Shown: positions 52,623 to 61,325 of the stretch, piece after piece
Layout: every line of letters starts with the position of its first letter
Numbering within the stretch: the first letter of the stretch is position 1
Source: Flammeovirga kamogawensis
GTDB taxonomy: Bacteria; Bacteroidota; Bacteroidia; Cytophagales; Flammeovirgaceae
DNA length: 64,000 nt
Direction of reading: 5' to 3'
Assembly (NCBI RefSeq): GCF_018736065.1
Contig: NZ_CP076128.1
Coordinates: 496,001 to 560,000 of the forward strand
Made by a program: the position numbers and the translations under genes
Notes under the pieces: model-generated
Told to the model about the DNA's origin: nothing
Database searches by the model: none
The model's input: the letters and a program-made list of their open reading frames with translations, nothing else

Positions 52623-53609
52623 CTAATTAATTAGATTTAGGACCTCTTGTAATTGTTTTAAATCTATAAAAACATTGGTGTCGTAGGTATTTTCAGAATT
52701 ACCTTTTGTAAGTTGATAATAATAATTTATATCAAGTTCTGAAGCTAAAGAAAAATAGCAATTATTTTTACTGTCTGTGTGATTTCTAAATTCTAGAACA
52801 TTTCCTCCTTTACGCATAAATAACATATTTGTAAGGCCAGCACCGTGAAGTCCAATCAAAGTTTTTGCTTCGTGCATAATTTGAATTTGTTTTTCTAGAG
52901 AGTAATCTTCAAAATAGTGTATTTCAATATCGTTCTTTAGTAAAACTTCTTGTACTTCAATTTCATTAATTATTTTTCTTCTGGGTGCTTTTTCTCTACT
53001 AATAAATATATGTCTATCTGGTTTTTTACTATGATCTAAATTAGTAGTGAAGAGGTCTCTTACCTTTTCAATAATGTGTTTATTATAATTTCCAGTATGT
53101 GCCGTATGGCTAGTTACCATTAAATCTTCAACTTTGTTATTAATTGTAGAATCATAAAAAATAGCTTTTTGATTTATTATGGCTAAAGACTCTTCTACAA
53201 AAGAAAATTTACGCAAAGAATTGGGTAATAATATAGGGTAGGAGTCGTCCACTTCATTGGCAACAATTAATCTTGGAAGAACATCTGTAAACCAATGGAA
53301 ATAACCATAACTCCAATTATCAATGCACCAAACTCCTTTAGAAATTGTATTTGATTTCTTTAAAAAGAATAAGTTTTTTAGCATCTTCTTTTTTAAAGAA
53401 ATTTTATTGATTTGACAGTAGGGTTGATACTTTTTAAATGAATTGTTGCTAACAATAAGATCTAAAAATATGGTCGCATTTTTTACATATACAATATGAG
53501 AAGCCTTAACTGTTACAGTATTGGCATCTTTAAAAAGTAAATCGTCAGATTTTTTTAAATTTTTTGCTTGCTTACGTGTACTGTTGTACTCTTTATACCT
53601 AACAATCAA
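52623..53609 (-). CDS. Glycosyltransferase family 61 (DUF563) protein
   Basis: A 328-residue protein with a DUF563/GT61 core: NWSYGYFHWFTDVLPRL at about 112-128, then PDRHIFISREKAPRRKI and the motif LIGLHGAGLTNMLFMRKG near 260-277. The start is a TTG at 53609 that overlaps the TGA stop of the flippase gene (TTTGATTG), so it is translationally coupled. GT61 enzymes transfer xylose, GlcNAc or related sugars to glycans in eukaryotes and occur in bacterial polysaccharide loci; the donor here cannot be read. It follows the flippase directly, as expected for a polymer biosynthesis gene. Confidence 0.85.
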   Translation of the reverse strand: MIVRYKEYNSTRKQAKNLKKSDDLLFKDANTVTVKASHIVYVKNATIFLDLIVSNNSFKKYQPYCQINKISLKKKMLKNLFFLKKSNTISKGVWCIDNWSYGYFHWFTDVLPRLIVANEVDDSYPILLPNSLRKFSFVEESLAIINQKAIFYDSTINNKVEDLMVTSHTAHTGNYNKHIIEKVRDLFTTNLDHSKKPDRHIFISREKAPRRKIINEIEVQEVLLKNDIEIHYFEDYSLEKQIQIMHEAKTLIGLHGAGLTNMLFMRKGGNVLEFRNHTDSKNNCYFSLASELDINYYYQLTKGNSENTYDTNVFIDLKQLQEVLNLIN

Positions 53610-54934
53610 AGTATATATTTTTTTATAAAATGAACTAAGAAAAATGATCTAAATTGTATTTTACCAACTATTCTTGTGTCCTTAAAAAGGAAATTAATTA
53701 AGAAGTTTACAAAACACAAAGTAACAACAGAAGCCATTGCAGCCCCATTTGCTCCAAATTTAGGAATCAATAAAGCATTCATTCCAATATTAATAAAAAT
53801 AGATGCAAAACTAGTAATAGTAATAATTTTCTTTTTATTTAAAAGTATCAGGTAATTTCCTTTCATACCTCCGTTGTACAAGAATATCATTCCTATAATT
53901 AATATTTTTAAGTTATCTGCAGCTCCTGCATAAGAGGCACCGTATAGTATTTCAATTACAAAATCACTAAGTAGTATAGTTGCAATTACTCCTATATAAG
54001 ACAAACCAGATAGCATTGAACAGATGCGTTCGTAAGACTTATTTAAATCTTTAATTCCTTTATTAAATTGTTTTGTAAGTTCAGGGAAAAGTGAACTAGC
54101 CATAATAGTATAGATTGCAATAGCAATATCATTTAGTTTTACAGCTCTAGTATAAACACCAACGGCAGTTTCATCAATCATTCTATCAATCATAATTTGA
54201 TCTATCTTACTATAAATGATAAACGCTAAACTTGATAACAGAAGAGGTAAAAAGGTAGTCCAATAGTCTTTAAAAACTGTTTTGGAAAACTTGAATTCTA
54301 AATCGGGATATTTTCTAATAAAGATGATAGACAGGATCAGAAATCCAAATATAAAATCAATTAAATAGGTGGCTACAAAATACTCCAATGATAGACTTTC
54401 TGTAATACATATTATTTTTAATAAAGATGATATTATAAAGCCAATTCCTTTTGCTATTACAGTATATTTTGAAAGTAAATCTGCTTGTAATTTAAAGGTC
54501 AGAATGTCAAAAACTTGCACAAGAATACTAGATGAGATCATCCAACCTACAATAATACGCTCTTGAGACCCATCTGCTATATATTGTAAAACAGCACCAC
54601 TAGCTAGAAAGGCTATTAAAGCAGTTATAGATCTAATAGAAAAAAGAACGGATAAATTAGAATTTGTAGTATCTCTGTCACTATTTACAAAGTTTCTAAT
54701 AGCTAATCTGTCTAATCCAAAACTAGAAAATATTAAAAATAAAGAAGCTACAGAAACAGAAATATCCCATATACCCATTTTGGTAGGTCCAAGGTATCTA
54801 CTTACCCAAGCATTAATTAGTAACCCGCCAACCATTCTGAGGATTCTATCTAAAACTAGCCAATTAATATTTTGTAAAATAGACTTAACTCCGTCTTTTT
54901 TATACCAATTAATGAATGTTTGTTTTATACTCAC
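53606..54934 (-). CDS. Polysaccharide flippase (Wzx-like, oligosaccharide flippase family)
   Basis: A 442-residue inner-membrane protein with about 12-14 TM helices and no large soluble domain. The N-terminal SRYLGPTKMGIWDISVSVASLF segment near 45-66 (Y-x-G-P-x-x-x-G) and IDQIMIDRMIDETAVGVYTRA near 230-250 are the standard Wzx/RfbX signatures. It should flip undecaprenyl-linked oligosaccharide from the cytoplasm to the periplasm. The start is a GTG only two bases after the stop of a 68-codon ORF, giving coupled translation. It heads the glycan gene run. No wzy or wzz is seen nearby; polymerisation and ligation functions may be elsewhere. Confidence 0.92.
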   Translation of the reverse strand: MSIKQTFINWYKKDGVKSILQNINWLVLDRILRMVGGLLINAWVSRYLGPTKMGIWDISVSVASLFLIFSSFGLDRLAIRNFVNSDRDTTNSNLSVLFSIRSITALIAFLASGAVLQYIADGSQERIIVGWMISSSILVQVFDILTFKLQADLLSKYTVIAKGIGFIISSLLKIICITESLSLEYFVATYLIDFIFGFLILSIIFIRKYPDLEFKFSKTVFKDYWTTFLPLLLSSLAFIIYSKIDQIMIDRMIDETAVGVYTRAVKLNDIAIAIYTIMASSLFPELTKQFNKGIKDLNKSYERICSMLSGLSYIGVIATILLSDFVIEILYGASYAGAADNLKILIIGMIFLYNGGMKGNYLILLNKKKIITITSFASIFINIGMNALLIPKFGANGAAMASVVTLCFVNFLINFLFKDTRIVGKIQFRSFFLVHFIKKYIL

Positions 54935-54936
54935 TG

Positions 54937-55143
54937 TTATTTTTTACCTACAAGATATTGAAGAACAAATTTAGTAAAACCGTTAAGATAAAAATTTAAA
55001 TCAACTGATATTTTATGATAATTATAGTATTGATAGAAAGAATGATCTATATAAAAGTTAATACAAATTAAATGGAATGCTTTTTTATAAGGTAAATACG
55101 GTTTATACTCCTTAATTTTTAAAAGATTGGGAATTGTAACCAT
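54937..55143 (-). CDS. Small ORF coupled to the flippase gene, 68 codons
   Basis: This frame encodes 68 residues with several aromatic and hydrophobic stretches (KAFHLICINFYIDHSFYQYY) and ends two bases before the GTG start of the flippase. It has an ATG start and lies where a leader peptide or a remnant of a larger glycan gene could be. I recognise no domain, and AT-rich DNA yields such frames by chance. The tight TAACAGTG junction with the flippase, and the lack of any other frame in the gap, are the reasons to list it. Confidence 0.4.
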   Translation of the reverse strand: MVTIPNLLKIKEYKPYLPYKKAFHLICINFYIDHSFYQYYNYHKISVDLNFYLNGFTKFVLQYLVGKK

Positions 55144-55179
55144 ATTTGTGGAATCTTAAGACAAATCCGTTTATTAATA

Positions 55180-56382
55180 ATGAAAATTGTTCACGTAAGT
55201 ACATATCCAAAAGGAGGAGCTGCCAATGCTGCCACTCGCTTACATGAGGGTCTGTTATCTTTAGGTGTAGAATCAAAAGTTCTTTGTAGGAATCAAACTG
55301 CAGATGATATAAATGAAAACTATGCTGTTAATCCATCAATATGGTTTAGAAGAATATCAACTTTGATTAAAAATTTAAAGATTCTTCCAAATGTATATAT
55401 TAAGGATGATAATTGTGAGAATTTTTCATTTCCAATAAGTTCTTATCGCTTAGAAGATGACCCATTTGTTCAGGAAGCAGATGTTGTTGTTCTACATTGG
55501 GTAGGTGATTTTTTAGATTACGGCTCTTTCTTTAAGAATTTTAAAAAACCAGTGTATTGGTTTCTACATGATATGAACCCTTTCATGGGTGGTTTTCATT
55601 ATTTTGAAGACTCTCAGATTTATAGAAAGTATGCTTCACTAGAAAAGAAGTTTCTGAAAATTAAATCAGATGCTTATAAGCTGAAAGATAATATAAGTGT
55701 AATTGCTCCATCAAAATGGTTAATGAATGCCTCTAAGGAAAGCGATCTTTTGGGAAGGTTTAAACACTTTCATTTACAATATGGTATAAATCCAAGCCAA
55801 TTACCATTAATTGATAGGTCTGAAGCAAGAGAGCATTTTAAATTACCAAAGGATAAGAAAACCTTATTATTTGTAAGTGAAAAAGTATCTAACAGACGGA
55901 AAGGAGCTCAATTATTAATAGATGCTTTAAAGAAAGTAGATTTTAAAGAAGATGTTTCTATACTTATAGTAGGTAATTACGATAAAAATATTTTTCAAAG
56001 TAAAAATATATATCCCGTTGGCGTATTAAAAACACCACAAGAAATGGCACTAGCTTATTCTGCTGCAGATCTTTTTGTACTTTCTAGCCGAGAAGACAAC
56101 TTACCTAATGTAATGTTAGAAAGTATGTTTTGCGGTACACCGGTAATGTCTTTTGCTGTTGGGGGGATGAAAGATGTAATAAATAGCAAAAATGGTATAT
56201 TAATAGATAGTATTAATGTAGATGAATTGGCTACTTCTTTAGCATCTTGGAGTAGTGATACTAATGAATTTAATAGAGAAAATATTCGATCTTACGCTAT
56301 TAAACAGTTTGATCAGATAACGCAAGCCAAGAAATTCAAACAAATTTTAGAAAATAAAGCAATAGAAGAAAAGTTATTCTAG
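55180..56382 (+). CDS. Glycosyltransferase family 4 protein
   Basis: A 400-residue GT-B enzyme. The N-terminal IVHVSTYPKGGAANAATRLH is the family's glycine-rich acceptor-side start. The C-terminal donor domain has LLFVSEKVSNRRKGAQLL, and then DLFVLSSREDNLPNVMLE plus SMFCGTPVMSF, which provides the E-x7-E-like sugar-nucleotide contact. It is a retaining transferase of unknown sugar. It faces away from the minus-strand flippase run (36-base gap) and ends 5 bases before the YfhO-like gene, with which it probably forms an operon. Role inferred: surface glycan assembly. Confidence 0.9.
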   Translation: MKIVHVSTYPKGGAANAATRLHEGLLSLGVESKVLCRNQTADDINENYAVNPSIWFRRISTLIKNLKILPNVYIKDDNCENFSFPISSYRLEDDPFVQEADVVVLHWVGDFLDYGSFFKNFKKPVYWFLHDMNPFMGGFHYFEDSQIYRKYASLEKKFLKIKSDAYKLKDNISVIAPSKWLMNASKESDLLGRFKHFHLQYGINPSQLPLIDRSEAREHFKLPKDKKTLLFVSEKVSNRRKGAQLLIDALKKVDFKEDVSILIVGNYDKNIFQSKNIYPVGVLKTPQEMALAYSAADLFVLSSREDNLPNVMLESMFCGTPVMSFAVGGMKDVINSKNGILIDSINVDELATSLASWSSDTNEFNRENIRSYAIKQFDQITQAKKFKQILENKAIEEKLF

Positions 56383-56387
56383 AACAT

Positions 56388-58904
56388 ATGAACAACAAAT
56401 TTTTAACAAAGTATAGCTGGGTATTTGTAATACCAGTTTTTCTCATTCTTAGTGTTATATATTTTAACCCTTCATTTTTTGAAGGGAAATCATTACGTCA
56501 GAGTGATTTAATCCACTTTCAAGGGATGTCTCATGCATCTCAAGTAGAAGCAGAAAAAACAGGAGAGTCTCCTTTATGGAATACTGCAATGTTTTCTGGA
56601 ATGCCAGAGTTACTCTTTTCAAGCTTAAAAGGTGATCCCACTCACGTATTGTTTGCAAGTTCAATGCTAGGTCTTCAGAGTACATATGAGAGTGCAATGA
56701 CTGTATTTTTATTAATGTCCTGTTTATGGATTGCATTAATGTGTTTTAGAGTAAACCCATGGGTAGGAATGTTTATTTCTGCAGCTTTTGCAATGAATAC
56801 CTTTTATATAACCTCTCTAGAAGCCGGTCACATGACAAAATTGTGGGCAATAGGTTACGGAGCAATCGTGTTAGGTGGTATGAAACTACTTTTTGATAAA
56901 AAGTGGTTAGTTGGTGTAGCATTGATAGCTGCAAGTGTTACTTTAGAACTTAGAGCTACGCACTATCAAATTACTTATTATTTGATTTTTGTGTGTATTA
57001 TATATGGCCTCACTGAGCTGTTTTTCTATTACAAAAATGGCGAACTTAATATCTTTTTAACTAGAGTTATACCTTTAGGAATTTTAGCGGCAGGGTTGGG
57101 TGCTTCTACCCAATTATGGAAAGTCTGGACAACTAAAGAGTATTCAGAATATTCTATTAGAGGAAAAAAGGAGTTAACACCTCTTCCAGGTCAGGAATCT
57201 AACCATACCGAAGAAGGTTTGGATAAAGATTATGCTTTTAGTTGGAGTGAAGGGAAAATGGAATCTTTAACTTTGATTGCTCCTAACTTTTATGGAGGAA
57301 GTAGTCAAGAAAATATTTCTAAAGATGGTCCTATGGCTGCACAATTAGAAAAAGCAGCAGGTAAGCAACAAGCTCAATCTATAATTAATAACCCAAATTT
57401 TAAATTGCCACTTTATTTTGGTGAACAACCCTTTACAGGTGGACCAATATATCAAGGAGCAATTTTATCATTCTTATTTATATTAGCCCTTTTTATTTTA
57501 GATAAAAGGGAAAGAAATTGGTTGATTGGAGGAGTATTGATTACTGCTATGTTTGCATGGGGTAAACATTTACAATGGTTTAACTATTCATTATTCGATA
57601 TTCTACCGGGTATGAATAAGTTCAGAACCCCTGCAATGTCTTTAGGTGTTACTTGTATAGTAATGGCAATGGGTGCAGCATTAGGTTTTGATAAAATTAT
57701 TAAAGATGGTTGGAACGAGAAAACTCAAAAAGCAGCATTAAATGCAGCAGGTGTTACTGTTGGTTTGTTGGCTATTATGTGGATTGGAGCCGGTTTTATA
57801 GATGTAAGTGGGCCTCGTGATGCTCAAATATTTCAGCAAATGTTTGGTATAAAAGATCCAAATATTATTCGTCAATTTACGAATGCATTAGATGCCGAAA
57901 GAGTTGCAATGATGAGAGGTGATGTTGGTAGATCTATTTTCTTTGTTTTAGTAGCAATTGCTGTTCTATTTGCTTACTCAAAGAAGAAGTTATCTATGGC
58001 GTTAACTGTGTTAATTGTAGGCTTTTTGACATTAGGAGATGTTTGGGGTGTTGCAAAAAGATATATTAATGATGCTTCTTTTCAAAAAACGAATAATAAA
58101 GAAGTTCATGTTCCAACGGCTGCTGATCAAAGAATTTTAAGAGATAAAGATCCTAACTACCGTGTGCTTAATTTGACTACTAATGTTTTTAATGAAGCAA
58201 ATACATCATATTTCCATAAATCTATTGGAGGGTATTTTGCTGCAAAATTAAGACGTTACCAAGATTTAATTGAGCGAGAATTACCTAGAGAAATGCAAAC
58301 ATTAGGTGAGGCTATTCAGAAGGGAGATACTTTAGCAATTAAAGCAACACCTGCTTTAAATATGCTTAATATGAAGTATACAATTTTAGGAACTGATGCT
58401 AATGCAATTTATCAGAACCCTAACGCGTTAGGGCACGCTTGGTTTGTTGATAAAGTGTTAAAGGTATCATCTCCAGATGAAGAGATTGAAGCTCTTCCTG
58501 CAATTGATCCTAGTATTCAGGCAATTGTAGATACAAATAAATTTCCAAATGCTAATATTTCAACATCTAAATCAATTGGTGATAAAATTGAGCTTGTAAA
58601 TTTTCATCAAAGAAGAATAAAATATAAGTCTCAATCTGCTAAAGGTGGGTTTGGTGTATTTTCTGAAGTATATTATCCTGCAGGTTGGGTTGCAAGAATT
58701 GATGGTGAGCCCGTAGATATTATTTGTGCCAATTATGTATTAAGAGGATTACATATTCCAGCAGGAACACATGAGATTACTTTTGATTTTGATCCAGATT
58801 CTTATGTTATTGGTGGTACAATTTCTAAAATCTCTGGCTACATCACTTTATTATTATTGGTTGTAGCAATGGGTTTTACGGCTTATAACTATAAGAAAAA
58901 ATAA
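56388..58904 (+). CDS. YfhO-family membrane protein
   Basis: An 838-residue inner-membrane protein with about 12-13 TM helices. The first TM is at 9-27. The family's conserved LRQSDLIHFQGMSHASQ follows, with TGESPLWNTAMFSGMPE. Residues about 580-780 form the periplasmic beta-rich domain, ending in YPAGWVARIDGEPVDI, and one last TM helix closes the chain. YfhO-type proteins are related to oligosaccharyl- or mannosyltransferase-like GT-C enzymes and, in Gram-positives, to glycosylation of lipoteichoic acids. In this locus a GT-C type transfer of a lipid-linked sugar is likely but not shown. Confidence 0.9.
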   Translation: MNNKFLTKYSWVFVIPVFLILSVIYFNPSFFEGKSLRQSDLIHFQGMSHASQVEAEKTGESPLWNTAMFSGMPELLFSSLKGDPTHVLFASSMLGLQSTYESAMTVFLLMSCLWIALMCFRVNPWVGMFISAAFAMNTFYITSLEAGHMTKLWAIGYGAIVLGGMKLLFDKKWLVGVALIAASVTLELRATHYQITYYLIFVCIIYGLTELFFYYKNGELNIFLTRVIPLGILAAGLGASTQLWKVWTTKEYSEYSIRGKKELTPLPGQESNHTEEGLDKDYAFSWSEGKMESLTLIAPNFYGGSSQENISKDGPMAAQLEKAAGKQQAQSIINNPNFKLPLYFGEQPFTGGPIYQGAILSFLFILALFILDKRERNWLIGGVLITAMFAWGKHLQWFNYSLFDILPGMNKFRTPAMSLGVTCIVMAMGAALGFDKIIKDGWNEKTQKAALNAAGVTVGLLAIMWIGAGFIDVSGPRDAQIFQQMFGIKDPNIIRQFTNALDAERVAMMRGDVGRSIFFVLVAIAVLFAYSKKKLSMALTVLIVGFLTLGDVWGVAKRYINDASFQKTNNKEVHVPTAADQRILRDKDPNYRVLNLTTNVFNEANTSYFHKSIGGYFAAKLRRYQDLIERELPREMQTLGEAIQKGDTLAIKATPALNMLNMKYTILGTDANAIYQNPNALGHAWFVDKVLKVSSPDEEIEALPAIDPSIQAIVDTNKFPNANISTSKSIGDKIELVNFHQRRIKYKSQSAKGGFGVFSEVYYPAGWVARIDGEPVDIICANYVLRGLHIPAGTHEITFDFDPDSYVIGGTISKISGYITLLLLVVAMGFTAYNYKKK

Positions 58905-58929
58905 AATTAGTAGTCGCTAATTATAACTA

Positions 58930-58968
58930 AAAAGGCACTCATTATTTTTAAAATAATGAGTGCCTTTT
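58930..58968. terminator. Bidirectional intrinsic terminator
   Basis: A 19-bp perfect stem (58930-58948 with 58950-58968), nearly loop-free, with T and A runs on both feet, closes the convergent YfhO and FkbM-type genes. Confidence 0.92.
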
Positions 58969-58969
58969 G

Positions 58970-59785
58970 TTATTTAATCCAAGCTTGGAAAAAATCAATA
59001 TCGATATCTTTCTTAAACCCTAAGCTACTAAGAATATCCTCACATTCATTTACTTCATCAGCTGTTAGAATATTTTCAAATGGATGGACTTCTAATAATA
59101 CTTTATCTAAACCTCCAATAAATTTTTTAAAATCTCTAAGAATAAAAAGTTCACCACCTTCAATATCCATAACTAGAGTATTAAATTTAAGGTTGTATTT
59201 ATCTTGAATTTGAGAAGGTGTAATACCGTCAACCAAAACTTTTTCATTTGTTTCTACATTTGCACTTCCGAGCACAATTGATGATCCAATATTAAATTCT
59301 AATTGTTCTTGGTTGCTAACGGCTTTATTGACTATTTCAAATTTACAATTGTTCCTTTCTTTATTGACTATTAAATGTTGAATTAACTTAGGATTGGCTT
59401 CAACAGTAACTTGTTTCGTTTTATCTTCTAATTGATTATTAATTATACAAGATATAACACCAATGCAACCTCCTAATTCTAAAACAGTATCTGATTTATT
59501 TAGGTATTTTGGAATATATAAACGCTCTTGTTTTTCGTACCAACCCAATGTAAAAGCACCTCTAAAAAAGCTAGTGGTCATTTTTTTTGGTATTGTATAT
59601 ATATTCCCATTTGTTTTGTATTCTTTTTGAATGAAATCGAAAAAATAACCGGCTAACCATTGCTTGACTAAAAGATAATATTTTAACATGTAAGTGGTAA
59701 TTATATTCTGTAAGTTGAAAAAATTCTTTATAAATGCTAGAAATGAATTTAAAGATAATAAGTAATGAGAATTTTTAATCATCAT
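58970..59785 (-). CDS. FkbM-family methyltransferase
   Basis: A 271-residue protein with the FkbM pattern: motif I VLELGGCIGVISCIINN at about 103-119, then TVEANPKLIQHLIVN, and MDIEGGELFIL near 196-206 followed by LLEVHPFENILT. FkbM enzymes methylate hydroxyl groups of sugars, polyketides and glycan units, and often occur in polysaccharide loci. The N-terminus carries a roughly 90-residue extension rich in hydrophobic residues and ending YIPKYLNKSDT, which could bind the membrane. It is separated from the other glycan genes by YfhO and transcribed alone. Confidence 0.88.
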   Translation of the reverse strand: MMIKNSHYLLSLNSFLAFIKNFFNLQNIITTYMLKYYLLVKQWLAGYFFDFIQKEYKTNGNIYTIPKKMTTSFFRGAFTLGWYEKQERLYIPKYLNKSDTVLELGGCIGVISCIINNQLEDKTKQVTVEANPKLIQHLIVNKERNNCKFEIVNKAVSNQEQLEFNIGSSIVLGSANVETNEKVLVDGITPSQIQDKYNLKFNTLVMDIEGGELFILRDFKKFIGGLDKVLLEVHPFENILTADEVNECEDILSSLGFKKDIDIDFFQAWIK

Positions 59786-59854
59786 TTTTATTATTTCAGT
59801 AGTTTTACATTTGATTATTCTCAGTAGAAATCATTTTAAGATATATTATTTGTG

Positions 59855-61081
59855 ATGCAACCAAAAGTAGCAGTGATAGGTGGAGGAGCAGCAGGTTATT
59901 TCGCGGCAATAAAAGCAGCAGAAAATAAAGCGGAAGTACACCTTTTAGAAAAAACATCTAAGGTTTTAGGTAAAGTGAAAATTTCTGGAGGTGGTAGGTG
60001 TAATGTAACCAATGCTACATTTAACACGGTACAGTTATCCAAAAATTATCCAAGAGGCGAGAAGTTTTTAAAAAAGGCATTTAATATATTTAATGCAGAG
60101 CATACATTAGAATGGTTTGGAAAAAGAGGGGTTAAAATAAAAGAAGAGCCAGATAAAAGAATGTTTCCAGAATCAAATGATTCCCAAACCATTATTGATT
60201 GCCTCCAGAAGGAAGCTTTTAAAAATCATGTAAACTTAAGACTCAGTAGTACTGTTACAAAACTAATTACTAAGCCAGATAATAAAGTAGGTTTAGTAAT
60301 TAATGGTAATGAAGAAGTATTTGATAGTGTAATTATTTGTACTGGAGGACAACCAAAAATTGATGGATTAAAGTGGTTGGCAGATTTAGGACATAAAATA
60401 GAAAAACCAGTACCATCATTATTTACATTTAAAATACAGGATAAAAAACTTACTTCTTTAATGGGACTATCAGTTCCAGATGCTAAAGTTAGAGTTATTG
60501 GCGAAAAAAAATTACAAGAAACTGGACCGCTTTTAGTTACTCATTGGGGTATTAGCGGACCTGTAGTATTAAGAACCTCAGCTTGGGGAGCAAGAGTACT
60601 TTCAGATAAAAACTATCATTTTTCAATTTTGATATCTTGGTTTAATAAATACTCAGATCAAGATTTAAGAACTTTTATTCAAGAGCAAAAAGAAAAATTA
60701 AGAAAGAAACAAATTAAGAATAATAATCCTTTTGCATTGCCACAAAGGCTTTGGGATTATTGTTTAGATAAAGTAGGTATTCCAGAATCAAAATTATGGT
60801 TAGATCTCAGTAAAAAGGAATTAAATAAAATAGTTGAAATGCTTTTAGCTGATGAATATGAAGTAAAAGGTACAACTAAATTTAAAGAAGAATTTGTTAC
60901 GTGTGGAGGGGTGAGTTTAACTGATATAGATGTAAAAACTATGCAAAGTAAGCATATCAAAAATTTATATTTCGCAGGGGAATTAATGGATATAGACGGA
61001 ATTACTGGTGGTTTTAATTTCCAAGCAGCATGGACTACTGGATTTATTTCAGGTTTTTCAGCTTCTAGAATATTGGAATAG
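59855..61081 (+). CDS. NAD(P)/FAD-dependent oxidoreductase, BaiN/HI0933 type
   Basis: A 408-residue flavoprotein counted from the ATG at 59855; a GTG one codon earlier is also possible. The FAD-binding start AVIGGGAAGYFAAIKAAE is at 6-23, followed by the family-specific GKVKISGGGRCNVTN. The C-terminal HI0933 signature includes VTCGGVSLTDIDVKTM and LYFAGELMDIDGITGG. The fold suggests a flavin reductase/dehydrogenase acting on hydrophobic compounds; in gut species BaiN acts on bile-acid intermediates, but here only the family can be assigned. Monocistronic, with a 19-bp stem terminator. Confidence 0.9.
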   Translation: MQPKVAVIGGGAAGYFAAIKAAENKAEVHLLEKTSKVLGKVKISGGGRCNVTNATFNTVQLSKNYPRGEKFLKKAFNIFNAEHTLEWFGKRGVKIKEEPDKRMFPESNDSQTIIDCLQKEAFKNHVNLRLSSTVTKLITKPDNKVGLVINGNEEVFDSVIICTGGQPKIDGLKWLADLGHKIEKPVPSLFTFKIQDKKLTSLMGLSVPDAKVRVIGEKKLQETGPLLVTHWGISGPVVLRTSAWGARVLSDKNYHFSILISWFNKYSDQDLRTFIQEQKEKLRKKQIKNNNPFALPQRLWDYCLDKVGIPESKLWLDLSKKELNKIVEMLLADEYEVKGTTKFKEEFVTCGGVSLTDIDVKTMQSKHIKNLYFAGELMDIDGITGGFNFQAAWTTGFISGFSASRILE

Positions 61082-61124
61082 TACAATTTAAATGTAATTT
61101 TATATTTATCTTATTAAATTCTTT

Positions 61125-61182
61125 AGGTGTTCAAAATTTAACAGAAAAAGTAGTTTGTTAAATTTTGAACACCTTGTTTTTT
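61125..61182 (+). terminator. Intrinsic terminator of the BaiN-type gene
   Basis: A 19-bp perfect stem (61125-61143 with 61156-61174) and 12-nt loop are followed by TGTTTTTT, about 45 bases after the stop codon. Confidence 0.88.
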
Positions 61183-61325
61183 AGTTAAACATCAATTTTA
61201 GTGATGTTTGTGAATGATTTTTAATTATCTTCATAACAATAAACATCTTTTGGAAAGTTGGATTCTTTTGATAGAACTTTGAAATGTACCTAAAAGGGTA
61301 TAACTAAAAAGTACAAACAATCAAT

